Source: Bacteroidota bacterium (GTDB lineage: Bacteria > Bacteroidota > Bacteroidia > Bacteroidales > Paludibacteraceae). From it: DNA of 64,000 bases. Each line of letters starts with the position of its first letter. The first letter of the stretch is position 1. Positions 10,201 through 17,747 of this stretch are shown here, piece by piece. The translations under genes were made by a program, and so were the position numbers. The DNA lies in assembly GCA_023459355.1 (NCBI GenBank), contig JAEWUM010000030.1:1-64000 (forward strand), written 5' to 3'. The notes beneath the pieces are model-generated. The model saw only the letters and a program-made list of their open reading frames with translations, was not told where the DNA came from and did no database searches.

Positions 10201-10348
10201 TTCCGTTGAATAAAAGCGACCAGTCTGCGAGTGTTGCAACCTGTGCAGTGAGAGCCGCAGGAAATACAAAGCACAGCAGTGTTAACACTACTATTAAACG
10301 ACGAAAAACAGAAAAAAAATTAGCTGCCGATAAGTATTTCATATACAA
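4292..10348 (-). CDS. Giant secreted protein with T9SS C-terminal sorting domain
   Basis: This 2018-residue protein begins with a signal peptide (hydrophobic core LIVVLTLLCFVFPAALTAQ). It ends in a type A T9SS sorting domain (RLYNLSGNLLYSF, then GLYLIEIVTESKKVNKKALVR). It should therefore be exported by Sec, carried across the outer membrane by the Por machinery and attached to the surface or released. Residues about 660-1115 hold four tandem repeats of roughly 95-110 residues, each with a GF.Y..G.GPS..Q.F.VSG start and a P..VY(I/V)R(M/L) strand near the end, probably Ig-like beta sandwiches. Other segments resemble beta-helix (GNWNSTATW, GTASNWTGG) and lectin-like domains. Codons 1 and 3 are both possible starts. 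No catalytic motif is seen, so adhesion or a structural role is only a guess. Confidence 0.85.
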   Translation of the reverse strand: MYMKYLSAANFFSVFRRLIVVLTLLCFVFPAALTAQVATLADWSLLFNGTSNPGDITYSVASGSDTHRLLVVGVVTSGTNNGSRSVAITYGGQTLTPVDGDLSDNVRQHSQLYFLDEAGIDAATSNTLSITISGGTTAWNMVYVSVYDEVDQANPVLDTENYNSGTSTTSTFSFNTAINIKAGDQAIKILGTIRTRSTSAWTINNFGNNWTAKIQQTASYDAGGTNKDQGIRNAAGYRSIPTTDITDISTTALSGSGLITMTGMTVSAKKYFRSVQTGNWNSTATWQQSFDNVTWTAANAVPTWGHDLTTIQSGHTVTLTDNATVSSLTIHGTLNTGTYALAGTSALTASSTGIINVNGSSNFPSGFSTYNLNEGSTVNYNLNGDQNIFATTYSNLTLSTGGTKYLAEATTVNGTLTIGRPLTTNSYPLSLGGNIIQNSTFTPGTGTVLIIGNTTQTISGTAATTFYDLTINKSSGDFTLSTAIAVSNTLSLQSGLVNTTTTNLLSVTNTAASAISGGSATAYINGPLLRNLPASFSSTASYNFPVGKSGNYYPFTLENPTTGTGTITARAEAFAANPGGSTDASLSAKSTTEYWSLVTAGNFTNAGISVARPTDINPSNSVSGSATQAGTYTSLFGTIGQKGITNSNAIGSSRFFGFATANPVVNTSVSSVSGFTYPEGHGPSNILSFNVSGNYLISNVTLQPTTNYEISTVGGISFTPVSLITLPVISNTLNPTPVYIRLKAGLSLNSYTDTIKVNSTAATTKEVILNGTVTTPPVVNVSPASLTGFNYDYGQGPSVSQSFTVSGSNLAGNVILTAPSGFDISLSSGSGYTSSLSLTPSGSTLNNTTIYVRMKPGFGVGTHVQDVQVSSLYAVTKTVTCTGTVNPAPTIYNSRSLLPAFIYTSGSGPSGAQTFEVSGTNLTANITATAPTNFQVSLNGNTWSSSVTLTQSGGTVNPTTVYVRMSIGLSTAVYGPSALTLTSSGATTKSVACSGRVVSSAQLMSSTTAMNGFGYQAAAGGPSTQQFIVVSGSSLTNDITITPPTNYEISTTSGSGFQSTPISLTRTSGRVNPTLIYIRLKSSLSANNYNETLQITSSGATAINVLLVGKVYVSPLVSAGGGGTYCIGSTVNLTSTGDDILNRFWEGPNNYYSILQNPTLTNATEAMSGTYSVTGNVVIGGNLIYNGDFEAGDVGFGSGYTYAGTGSNALWPEATYTVVASPSSVHSNFSSCADHSAPGTLQMVINGSPTAGVVVWSQSVAVIPNADYEFSYWIQSVVASNPSQLQLYVNGVAAGPIYTANLANCDIKQFIYNTNAGSNSVINLELINQNTVASGNDFAIDDIELRQVLFATDSVEINVTPNVTIALTISESANPILENTPVTFTATPVNPGTSPLYEWFVNGNPVGTNSPTFTSSTLSDNDVVSCKLTSSITCATNNPVTSNSIEMTVLPTTNFWIGTNSSDWGTASNWTGGYIPAAGDNIEYATVANYGSVAVNDLYLDIDRTIGSLINLTDKKLVIPVEKSLIVNGSVNTNNQNRILIKSAEGSANGSFIFINETNPVYGTVEMWSKAYIDEECDCGNDKYKWQFFGPPVHTYMLDPYNSTFYGSAVRIYDEAKQTTEEGKQWTNMNNFDELEKFKGYEITQPDPKKIIFEGQLVNNNLNTGELPVTAGSYYRGWHLLSNPYTAAISVKDMVFGSGMEATVYLFTTGSFNDWRNNSSYGTVSVWNDDDAVAPGQYLAIPKNIAGFSAATAVIPSMQGFMVGVLDREDPPVSGKTVSFNYGNLSKNTQQQRARRAVTENPEYVYSVVTLNGGGQFDRLWLFTDEACTPAYDNGWDGRKFIASDKLQLYASQDAGNFQIHATNNVNETYLAIKTLNNEELYSLHFRHNNIESKYTQLLLYDAQTKNVTDITADGSTYSFTPGNIDLQKRFKIITTPAESEKSEENDVAVRVESQRIIVTNYKEESGVARLYNLSGNLLYSFTLDASIVTAFPEVQKGLYLIEIVTESKKVNKKALVR

Positions 10349-10422
10349 ATTTTGCGTTCAAAGGTCGTTAATTGCTGTTTTTGTTTGTAATCATTCCAAA
10401 AATGTCCCTTAAATAATTCAGG

Positions 10423-10453
10423 CAAAGGTAAATATAATTTTCTAAATAACAAA
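10423..10453 (-). promoter_or_regulatory. Bacteroidetes-type promoter of the T9SS protein gene
   Basis: On the minus strand TTTG (complement of 10450-10453) and TACCTTTG (complement of 10423-10430) are separated by 19 bases, an excellent match to the Bacteroidetes consensus. The predicted transcript would start about 65-70 bases before the CDS. Confidence 0.65.
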
Positions 10454-10475
10454 AAACAGCAATATTTTGTTCAAT

Positions 10476-11270
10476 TTAAACCATACTTAAATTTTGTCCT
10501 GTTAACAACAACAACAGGATGACTCCACCCACTATAATCCGGTAATATCCAAAAGCTTTAAAGCCGTATTTCGTAAGAAAGCTGATGAAAAATTTAATGG
10601 CAGCCATGGCCACGATAAATGCCACTACATTTCCAATTAATAAAGTAGTCAGATTCTCCGTCAGCATGTTTGAAGATGCGGGGTCTTTGATTAATTGCAG
10701 TAATTTATAACCCGCAGCGGCTGCCATCGTTGGTACTGCCAAAAAAAATGAAAATTCGGCCGCGTTCTTTCTGCTTAATTTGGTGCTCATGCCTCCTACT
10801 ATAGTAGCCATCGAGCGGGAAACTCCCGGAATCATGGCGATACATTGAAAAAATCCAATTTTCAGCGCCCTTTTCCAGTTCATATCCTGATTTTCATCGG
10901 TTTTGTTAAACCATTTATCCACGAAAAGCATGAATACGCCACCCAATATGAGCATAATAGCTACTACCCAGATGTTCTCAAGCAAAGAGTCGATAAAATC
11001 TCCCGCTAAGAAACCGATAACAGCTGCTGGTAAAAAGGCAATCAGTAATTTCCAGTAAAAATCCATGGACTGAAAGAATCTTTTCCAATACAAAACAATT
11101 ACTGAAAGAATGGCGCCAAATTGGATGTTAACGGTAAATGCCTTAACAAAATCCGAACTTTCCATGCCCAACAGATTTTGGGTTATGATCATGTGCCCGG
11201 TGGATGATACAGGCAGAAACTCAGTCAGACCTTCAACAATGGCAATGATAATGGTTTCGAATAAACTCAT
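10476..11270 (-). CDS. uppP: Undecaprenyl-diphosphatase (bacitracin resistance protein)
   Basis: Integral membrane phosphatase that recycles undecaprenyl diphosphate to the monophosphate carrier used for peptidoglycan and other envelope polymers. Length (264 residues), many hydrophobic helices, the N-terminal EGLTEFLPVSSTGHM motif (about residues 13-27) and the PGVSRSMATIVGGM motif (about 150-163) define the UppP/BacA family. It overlaps the DUF3098 gene upstream by four bases (ATGA), so the pair is translationally coupled. ftsX lies further upstream in the same direction. Confidence 0.96.
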   Translation of the reverse strand: MSLFETIIIAIVEGLTEFLPVSSTGHMIITQNLLGMESSDFVKAFTVNIQFGAILSVIVLYWKRFFQSMDFYWKLLIAFLPAAVIGFLAGDFIDSLLENIWVVAIMLILGGVFMLFVDKWFNKTDENQDMNWKRALKIGFFQCIAMIPGVSRSMATIVGGMSTKLSRKNAAEFSFFLAVPTMAAAAGYKLLQLIKDPASSNMLTENLTTLLIGNVVAFIVAMAAIKFFISFLTKYGFKAFGYYRIIVGGVILLLLLTGQNLSMV

Positions 11271-11494
11271 TTCGATTTGGGTTTAAACAGGATGGCAAAA
11301 ATGATAAATATAAATCCGAAGAATGAAATCATCGGTCCCACGGTGATGCGTCTGTTGCTGAAAATGTCCGGATTGAACTCCAGTTCGGTTGGCGAACCTG
11401 TCATCAGTAAAAAACCGACCACGATGATAATAAACCCGATAGCGATGAGAACCAGATTGGTTTTCCCAAGCGTAAATTTTTCTTTATTTTCCAT
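11267..11494 (-). CDS. DUF3098 small membrane protein
   Basis: A 75-residue protein with two hydrophobic helices (about residues 14-30 and 50-68). They are separated by a polar loop with the MTGSPTELEFNPDIFSNRRITVGP pattern, broken here across about residues 31-54, typical of Bacteroidota DUF3098 proteins. Function is unknown. It sits between ftsX and uppP and shares four bases with uppP, an order I recognise from many Bacteroidota genomes. That suggests a link to division or envelope synthesis, but nothing in the sequence gives an activity. Confidence 0.85.
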   Translation of the reverse strand: MENKEKFTLGKTNLVLIAIGFIIIVVGFLLMTGSPTELEFNPDIFSNRRITVGPMISFFGFIFIIFAILFKPKSK

Positions 11495-11499
11495 GTTGT

Positions 11500-11672
11500 T
11501 TTTATAAGTCTCCGGTCTCCAGTCTTCAGACTCCAGACTTCGGACATTAATATGTTTTAAACTGTTAAACTATTAAGTTATTAAACTCTTAAACTAAGCA
11601 CCGTCATTTCGAGCGCAGCGAAGCAACCCCTTGATGTATCCTCACTAACCACTAACCACTAACCACTAAACA
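11500..11672. repeat. Intergenic short-repeat patchwork
   Basis: Between ftsX and the DUF3098 gene lie three low-complexity pieces. First are AGTCTCC/CAGACTCC-type inverted units at about 11505-11545. Next is a GTCATTTCGAGCGCAGCGAA fragment at about 11606. Last are three copies of CTAACCA at about 11646-11668. Similar pieces recur near 48130-48199, 48763-48810 and 57241-57255. No gene is visible here. Confidence 0.55.
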
Positions 11673-12544
11673 AAGTACATATCATTCGTCTGCATACGCA
11701 GGTACCTGCCAACTGCCGAATAGGACGACAAGGCAGTTAATACGATACCCAGTGTGATGACAATACCTGATACCTCGATTAATGTGGTGGTATGCAGGGT
11801 AAATAAGTTAAGTCCGATGTTGTTTCTGATATACAGCAACATAATCCCGAGCATACCCAGCGAAATGAGTGAAGCCAGGAAGCCGTTGGTCATCCCCCTG
11901 ATGATGTAGGGTTTACGGATGAACCAGGGCGTAGCACCCACTAATTTCATGGTGTTAATCAGGAACCGGTTGGCATAGATTGACACCCGTATCGTATTGT
12001 TCATCAGCGTGATTGAAATCAGCATCAACAAAGTGGCAACAGCCAGCAGGATAAAACTGATGCGGGCGATGTTGTCATTCACCATGTTTACAATATCCTT
12101 CTGATAAGCTATCCGGTTAATTCCTTCGAAAACTTTCAGTTTGGACTCTATCACATCCACGCTGTCTTTGTTAGCATAATCTGCTTTGAGTTTGATTTCG
12201 AAAGAGGCCATCAGCGGGTTATATCCTAAGTATTTCTCAGGATCATCGCCCATTGTCTTAATATGTTCTTTCAGCGCGTCTTCTTTCGATATGAAATCGA
12301 CGGATTTTACAAATTTGGATTTTTCCAGGTATTGGTGGATCCTTGTTGTGCCCGATGTGGTTATGTTTTCATTCAGAATTACTGATAAACTGATGTTTTC
12401 TCTGATTTGAGTTCCCAGATCACGTGCCACAAAAAGCAGTAGTGAAACCAGTCCGATTAAAAAGAGAACCAGCGACATGCTGATGGTGGACGTAAAGTGT
12501 ACGTTACCGACACGATATTTACCTTTTTTACTTTCGTCGTTCAT
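11666..12544 (-). CDS. ftsX: Cell division protein FtsX (ABC-transporter-like permease)
   Basis: FtsX pairs with the ATPase FtsE at the division septum and controls peptidoglycan hydrolases. The 292 residues show a cytoplasmic N-terminus, a first membrane helix (about 20-42), and a periplasmic domain (about 43-165, including ISKEDALKEH and DPEKYLGYNPL). Three more helices follow, around the conserved INTMKLVGATPWFIRKPYIIRG loop. ftsE is not in the window, which is common in Bacteroidota, where ftsX is often beside uppP and the DUF3098 gene. A YfhO-type gene lies 13 bases upstream on the same strand. Confidence 0.93.
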   Translation of the reverse strand: MNDESKKGKYRVGNVHFTSTISMSLVLFLIGLVSLLLFVARDLGTQIRENISLSVILNENITTSGTTRIHQYLEKSKFVKSVDFISKEDALKEHIKTMGDDPEKYLGYNPLMASFEIKLKADYANKDSVDVIESKLKVFEGINRIAYQKDIVNMVNDNIARISFILLAVATLLMLISITLMNNTIRVSIYANRFLINTMKLVGATPWFIRKPYIIRGMTNGFLASLISLGMLGIMLLYIRNNIGLNLFTLHTTTLIEVSGIVITLGIVLTALSSYSAVGRYLRMQTNDMYFV

Positions 12545-12557
12545 AAATACAAATTAT

Positions 12558-15056
12558 TTATAGTTTCTGACTTTCTCCGGTTTTGTATTTCCGGATGAAA
12601 AATAATGCGATACATGCAATCAGCAGCAGGGAAGATATCAATGCGATTGTATTACCCATATTGTACGATTTGGGTTCGAATCTGAACTCAATCTGGTAAT
12701 TACCGGCTTTCAACTGCATAGCCCGAAGCAGATAATTTACCCTGAAATAGGGCGCTTCTTCTCCATTGATATAAGCATGCCATCCTTTGTCATAGAAAAT
12801 TTCTGAGAATACGGCAACCTGATCGGTTTGAGCGTTGAAGTCATACACCAAATGATTGGGTTTGTATGATTTCAGCCGGATATAATCGGTTTCAGCCGGT
12901 ATGCCGGCCTGTAACTGCGCGGGTGCCACAGCCTTATCGATTACCAGTTCAGTTTTGGTGTTTATTTTGCCCAGCAACAGCATTTCTTCATCTGCATTTT
13001 TAGCTTCCACAATCTTATTCACGAACCAGGCATTGCCGTTGGCATAGGGATTCAGTAGCGGCTGACTGTTCGGGTCCATGATGATGTATTTCATATTCAG
13101 CATGTTCAGTACGCCCAGTTGCTGCGCGAGCGAGTCGAATTGTTCATAGGAACGGACGGTGTAAAATTGCTGAATTTCATTGGTAAGATGCAGATTGATA
13201 AGCTCCTGATAGCGACGTAATTTAGCCGCATTGTATCCTCCGATGTTTTTGTGGAAGTAGGATGGAGACGCATCGTTGAAGATGTTGACAGTCAGATTCA
13301 GTACGCGGAACTCGCTTTTGTCCTGCAAAATAAACTTATCAGCTTCCGTTGGTTTAATCAAATTACTGATGTTGCGTTTGCGACCGAAGTTTTCGTCGTT
13401 CAGGTAACGCTTGGCTACCGGCACTAAGTCAACGAGCATGAGTATTCCCATGGCTCCAATGACTAAGTTCTGTTTCAACTTATCTTTCAGGAAGAACCAG
13501 ATTAGCGCGGCGGCGGCTACGATGAATAAGAGCGAGCGAAATGCGTCACCCTGCAACATGGCTTTCCGGTCGGCCGGAAGCGTTTCCGTCAGGAAAGAGA
13601 AATCAGCCTGATAAGCATTGGAGAACTGACTCGCGATGTGAGCATCCATCTCAGAAGTAAAATTACCTGCCAATGAAGGAATCAAAGCAAATAACAATGC
13701 AATGCCTCCGGTGATGGCTGTGCTGATTAACAGCGGTTTGACAAACTTCTTTTTGTCAGCTTGCGGGTTCAGCACTTCTTTGAGTGCCAGCATGGCAATC
13801 AGGGTAATACCAAATCCGGCTGCCACTAAGGTCATGGATACCGTACGGAATTTATTGTAAAGCGGCACATAATCGATGAAGATGTCTGTCAGCCACTGGA
13901 AGTTTTTTCCCCAGGAAAGCATGACGGTAAGTATAATCATCGGAACTAACCACCAGAGCAGTCTTTTATCTAAGACGAATAACCCGAATACAAACAAGAG
14001 CATGACGATTGCACCCAGATAAACCGGTCCCGATGTGCCGGGCTGTGTCCCCCAATAGGTGCTGAAACGCAGTCCGTCCATTATTTTTTCGATGTTGCCA
14101 CGTCCGAATGTTTCGGCAATCCGTTCGGCGGTGTGACTGTCTTCGCCCAGTTTGCTGCTGCTGGCACCACCCATGTAGTTAGGTATCAGCAAAGTCATTG
14201 TTTCGTCAACGCCATAACTCCATTGGGTGATGTAGTCGCGGTTTAATCCTTCCTGCGAGCTTTGGGTGTCGATGGTGAGTCCGTTCGATTCACCCCGCAT
14301 GGTATATTTGGTGTATTCGTTGGTTGTCAGGAGCGAAGTCGCGTTCATGCCGACAGCCAGTAAGGCAGCTGCAATGGCCAGTCCGGCCGACTGAAGAAAT
14401 GATTTCACTTGCTTTTCCCGGATGCTGTAAATCAATTCCACAACACCAAAGAATAAAACGATGATCAGGGCATAATAAAGAATCTGGATGTGATTGGCCC
14501 GGATGCCCAGACTCAGGAAAAAGGCGGTAAGTATGCTTCCCGCTACTTTGTTTTGTCTGAAAGTAAGGTAAATGCTGCCCAGTATCGGGGCCATGTAGGC
14601 GATTGCAATTGCCTTGGTATTGTGCCCCGCTGCAATGATAATCAGGTTATAGGAAGCAAAAGTGAAGGCAATCGAACCGACAATGGCGAGCCACGGGTTC
14701 ACTTTGAAATTCAGCATCAGGATGTAGAACCCGATGAAATACAGGATCAGGAAGAAAACGGTGATTGGAAATACCTTCAGCACATCTTCCACATACTTGA
14801 TGAGGTTGTTGGGCTGCTGCATGGTAATCATATAAGCCGGCATACCGCCGAACATTGAGTTGGTCCAAAGCGTTACATCGTCGTGTTTTTCATTGTAATC
14901 GAGTGTTTCCTTAGCCATGCACATCCAGCTTTCGGAATCGTGACCGAGCAACTGCTTGCCTTCGAGCACCGGCTTCATGTATATGAATGAGATGATTATG
15001 AATAAACTAACAGCAACAAGGTGGGGCGTTATTTTTTGAAGCAGTGTTTTTTGCAT
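12558..15056 (-). CDS. YfhO-family multi-pass membrane protein
   Basis: An 832-residue protein with about a dozen hydrophobic helices across the first 540 residues. A large extracytoplasmic domain follows (about 560-795), then one final helix and a basic tail. The C-terminal block (YDFNAQTDQVAVFSEIFYDKGWHAYINGEEAPYFRVNYLLRA, spread over about residues 740-780) is the hallmark of YfhO-like proteins. These are related to GT-C glycosyltransferase-fold enzymes and have been linked to lipoteichoic acid or other polymer glycosylation in Firmicutes. The substrate here is unknown. It probably shares a transcript with ftsX. Confidence 0.85.
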   Translation of the reverse strand: MQKTLLQKITPHLVAVSLFIIISFIYMKPVLEGKQLLGHDSESWMCMAKETLDYNEKHDDVTLWTNSMFGGMPAYMITMQQPNNLIKYVEDVLKVFPITVFFLILYFIGFYILMLNFKVNPWLAIVGSIAFTFASYNLIIIAAGHNTKAIAIAYMAPILGSIYLTFRQNKVAGSILTAFFLSLGIRANHIQILYYALIIVLFFGVVELIYSIREKQVKSFLQSAGLAIAAALLAVGMNATSLLTTNEYTKYTMRGESNGLTIDTQSSQEGLNRDYITQWSYGVDETMTLLIPNYMGGASSSKLGEDSHTAERIAETFGRGNIEKIMDGLRFSTYWGTQPGTSGPVYLGAIVMLLFVFGLFVLDKRLLWWLVPMIILTVMLSWGKNFQWLTDIFIDYVPLYNKFRTVSMTLVAAGFGITLIAMLALKEVLNPQADKKKFVKPLLISTAITGGIALLFALIPSLAGNFTSEMDAHIASQFSNAYQADFSFLTETLPADRKAMLQGDAFRSLLFIVAAAALIWFFLKDKLKQNLVIGAMGILMLVDLVPVAKRYLNDENFGRKRNISNLIKPTEADKFILQDKSEFRVLNLTVNIFNDASPSYFHKNIGGYNAAKLRRYQELINLHLTNEIQQFYTVRSYEQFDSLAQQLGVLNMLNMKYIIMDPNSQPLLNPYANGNAWFVNKIVEAKNADEEMLLLGKINTKTELVIDKAVAPAQLQAGIPAETDYIRLKSYKPNHLVYDFNAQTDQVAVFSEIFYDKGWHAYINGEEAPYFRVNYLLRAMQLKAGNYQIEFRFEPKSYNMGNTIALISSLLLIACIALFFIRKYKTGESQKL

Positions 15057-15473
15057 ACGTCAATATTTTATTTTAAAAGCAGATTTCGGGAAAAATCGTA
15101 CAAAAATACATTATTTTTTCTCAGTTTTCGTCAGTTTAAAGGTTAAATATCAAAAAAACATTGCATTGGGTTATCCAGGATCAGGGCTTGCATGTCCGGA
15201 TTAATTTCTGCAAAAAAATACTTACTTTTGCAATTCGTGATTCTCATTAAAAGATATCATTATTGCCTGGTAAGCGAATAGCGAATAGTGAATAGTGAAA
15301 AGTGAAAAGTGGTTAGGGTTCTCCCGAACCGTCGCCGTAAAGAACCTCTTCATACAGAGAAAGATAGTGCGACAGTATTAGACCTCTCGGAATGGTTGTC
15401 ATCCCGAGCGTAGCGAGGGAACTAATGTAACTTATATGACTTATATAGTTTAAAAGTTTAAGGATTTAAAATA
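15057..15473. other. Gene-free spacer with a degenerate mobile-element relic
   Basis: No gene is visible in these 417 bases. A TATTTTTG -7 box on the minus strand (complement of 15101-15108) may serve the YfhO gene. A TACTTTTG box on the plus strand at 15223-15230 may serve sufS, though neither has a clear -33 partner. Short AT-rich direct units (GCGAATA/GTGAAAA) cover about 15273-15310, and a MITE relic follows. Confidence 0.5.
15317..15423. repeat. Truncated, divergent third copy of the 210-bp inverted-repeat element
   Basis: Read on the plus strand, this piece matches the reverse complement of the left half of the elements at 23737 and 46428. It shares the CCCGAACCGTCGCCGTAAA block, the GATAGTGCGACAGTATT block and the TTGTCATCCCGA..G..GCGAGGGA end in the same order and spacing. 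The other half is missing and the middle has diverged. Confidence 0.65.
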
Positions 15474-16700
15474 ATGTTAAACAGTCAGATTATACAAAAC
15501 ATACGAGCCGATTTTCCTATTCTGGAAGAGAAAATTTACGGCAAACCTTTGATTTATTTCGATAACGGAGCCACCACGCAGAAACCGCTTTGTGTGCTTG
15601 AGAAAATAGAATATGCTTATAAGCATCTGAATGCCAATATACACCGGGGGGTTCACTACCTGAGTCAGAAAGCCACGGAGGCGCATGAAGAAGCGAGAAG
15701 CACAATCGCGGGTTTTCTGGGTGCGACGAAGCGCGAAGAAATTATTTTTACGCGGGGCACTACCGAAGCGATTAACCTGATTGCCTTTTCCTTCGGCGAA
15801 GCATTTTGTCAGGAAGGCGATGAAATAATCGTTTCCGTGATGGAGCATCATTCGAATATTGTTCCCTGGCAAATGTTGTGCGAGCGCAATAAAATGCAAT
15901 TGCGTGTCGTTCCTATGCATGAAAACGGGGAGTTGCAAATTGATGCTTTCCGTAGATTGCTGAATGAAAAGACTAAGTTGGTGTCGGTAACCCATGTTTC
16001 GAATGTGTTGGGGACTGTCAATCCGGTTGATGAAATGATCCGGATATCACATGAAATGAATGTGCCGGTTTTAATTGACGGGGCTCAGGCGGTACCGCAT
16101 ATTCCGGTTAATGTGCAGGAGATGGATGCTGATTTTTATGTCTTCTCGGGACATAAGATTTACGGTCCGACTGGCATCGGGGTGTTGTATGGAAAAGAAA
16201 AGTGGCTGAATGCATTGCCTCCCTATCAGGGCGGGGGTGAGATGATTGAAAAGGTGAGTTTTGAAAAAACAACCTACAATGTGTTGCCATTTAAATTTGA
16301 AGCCGGGACGCCTGATTATATCGGATCTACAGCATTGGCAGAAGCATTGCGCTATATCAGTGATATAGGATTGGAGCATATTGCAGCTTACGAGCATGAA
16401 TTAACGGCTTATGCAATGGAACGGTTATCCGCAATCGAGGGAATTCGTTTTATTGGAACTGCTGCTGAAAAAAGTGCTGTGATTTCGTTTTTGGTTGGTA
16501 ATATTCACCCTTATGATATTGGGATGTTGCTCGATAAATTAGGCATCGCGGTGCGTACCGGTCATCATTGCGCCCAGCCTTTGATGGATTCATTGGATAT
16601 CCCGGGAACGGTTCGGGCTTCTTTTTCGTTTTATAACACCAAAGAAGAAATTGATGTTTTTGTCGCAGCGTTGAAGAGGGTGGTGGGGATGCTAAGTTAG
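15474..16700 (+). CDS. sufS: Cysteine desulfurase SufS
   Basis: Pyridoxal-phosphate enzyme that takes sulfur from cysteine as a persulfide and hands it to SufE for Fe-S cluster assembly. The 408 residues match group II desulfurases. Visible are YFDNGATTQKP near the start, the EHHSNIVPW segment, LIDGAQAVPH with the PLP-contacting residues, FSGHKIYGPTG carrying the PLP lysine, and RTGHHCAQPL with the catalytic cysteine. sufE follows on the same strand after 212 bases of repeats and hairpins. No sufBCD genes are seen in the window. Confidence 0.96.
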   Translation: MLNSQIIQNIRADFPILEEKIYGKPLIYFDNGATTQKPLCVLEKIEYAYKHLNANIHRGVHYLSQKATEAHEEARSTIAGFLGATKREEIIFTRGTTEAINLIAFSFGEAFCQEGDEIIVSVMEHHSNIVPWQMLCERNKMQLRVVPMHENGELQIDAFRRLLNEKTKLVSVTHVSNVLGTVNPVDEMIRISHEMNVPVLIDGAQAVPHIPVNVQEMDADFYVFSGHKIYGPTGIGVLYGKEKWLNALPPYQGGGEMIEKVSFEKTTYNVLPFKFEAGTPDYIGSTALAEALRYISDIGLEHIAAYEHELTAYAMERLSAIEGIRFIGTAAEKSAVISFLVGNIHPYDIGMLLDKLGIAVRTGHHCAQPLMDSLDIPGTVRASFSFYNTKEEIDVFVAALKRVVGMLS

Positions 16701-16880
16701 CGGAAAGCGGAGAACGGAAAGCGAATAGCTAATAACTAATAGCTAATAGCTAATAGCGGAAAGGATAGCTATTGTATGGCTTCCGTAGGAAGCATTTTTC
16801 AATAGCCCGCCAGTTTACTGGCGGGTATATTGAAGGTGAGGATATAAAATTAATCAATTGCCCGCCAATTTATTGGCGGA
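16697..16880. repeat. Intergenic heptamer array and two hairpins between sufS and sufE
   Basis: From 16697 there are GGAAAGC-type units, then tandem AGCTAATA units. They are followed by two perfect hairpins with related arms: CCCGCCAG/CTGGCGGG at 16806-16825 and CCGCCAAT/ATTGGCGG at 16862-16879. The hairpins lack T runs, so they look more like dispersed palindromic repeats than terminators. Confidence 0.65.
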
Positions 16881-16912
16881 TCAATAAATTATTAAAAATT
16901 TAAAAATAGAAT

Positions 16913-17341
16913 ATGTTATCAATCAACCAGGTACAGGATGAAATTATAGAAGATTTTGCACAGTTCGATGATTGGATGGACAAATACGCCCTCTTAATCG
17001 ATTTGGGTAATGGTTTGGAACCAATTGATGATCAATACAAAGTTCCTCAGAATATTATTGAAGGCTGTCAGAGCCGGGTTTGGCTTACAGCAGAGCTGGA
17101 TGGAGAGGGAATAATAACGTATAAAGCAGAAAGCGATGCCATTCTGGTAAAAGGTATCGTTGCTTTGTTGTTGCGCGTGTTCTCTGGTCGGACTCCGGAT
17201 GAAATCCTGAATGCTGATTTGTACTTTGTTGAGAAAATAGGCCTGCGCGAACACCTTTCACCTACCCGATCCAATGGCTTGCTGGCCATGATCAAGCAGA
17301 TAAAGCTGTACGCGCTGGCGTATAAATCGAAAATGGGATAA
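16913..17341 (+). CDS. sufE: SufE-family sulfur acceptor
   Basis: Accepts persulfide sulfur from SufS and stimulates its activity. The 142 residues contain EGCQSRVW, with the acceptor cysteine at position 52, preceded by the expected WMDKYALLIDLG helix and followed by the IVKGIVALLLRVFSGRTPDEI-type region (about residues 82-102). The C-terminal LSPTRSNGLLAMIKQIK segment is also conserved. It lies just downstream of sufS, as expected for a functional pair. Confidence 0.94.
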   Translation: MLSINQVQDEIIEDFAQFDDWMDKYALLIDLGNGLEPIDDQYKVPQNIIEGCQSRVWLTAELDGEGIITYKAESDAILVKGIVALLLRVFSGRTPDEILNADLYFVEKIGLREHLSPTRSNGLLAMIKQIKLYALAYKSKMG

Positions 17342-17346
17342 ATAAT

Positions 17347-17374
17347 TATGCAGGGCGCAAGCATTGCGACCCTA
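17347..17374. repeat. GC-rich palindromic repeat between convergent genes
   Basis: An imperfect hairpin of the GGGCGCAA/TTGCG.CCC type lies between the convergent ends of sufE and the RRM gene. It resembles the stem at 981-999 and is probably a member of the same dispersed family. Confidence 0.45.
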
Positions 17375-17405
17375 CATAACTATCCATCTTATTGTTCAGG
17401 GCTGA

Positions 17406-17714
17406 TTAATATCTTCTTCTGTTGTAACCGCCGCCACCGTTACCACCACGGTTGTTGTAGTCGCTTCTTTCGGTTTTCGGACGGGCAACATTAACTGTAA
17501 TAGTTTTGCCTTCAAAGTCTGTGTTGTTCAATTCGTCAATGGCTTTCTGACCTTCAGCGTCATTTGGCATTTCTACGAAACCGAAACCTCTTGACCTACC
17601 GGTTTCTCTGTCGGTGATTACGTTTGCAGATGTAACTTCTCCATAACCTGCGAATAAATTCTGTAAGCTATCAGCACTGGTTCCGTAGCTTAAATTAGAT
17701 ACATAAATGTTCAT
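17406..17714 (-). CDS. RRM-type RNA-binding protein
   Basis: A small single-RRM protein of 102 residues, of the kind thought to act as RNA chaperones in bacteria. RNP2 is IYVSNL (residues 3-8) and RNP1 is RGFGFVEM (about 43-50). The C-terminus is a short Gly/Asn/Arg-rich tail (NNRGGNGGGGYNRRRY), as in cold-induced RNA-binding proteins. It is transcribed in the same direction as the cold-shock-domain gene and the DEAD-box helicase upstream. The three together look like a small RNA-remodelling or cold-adaptation group. Confidence 0.93.
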   Translation of the reverse strand: MNIYVSNLSYGTSADSLQNLFAGYGEVTSANVITDRETGRSRGFGFVEMPNDAEGQKAIDELNNTDFEGKTITVNVARPKTERSDYNNRGGNGGGGYNRRRY

Positions 17715-17747
17715 TTGTTTGTTTTTTAAATTGTGAAATATTGATTG

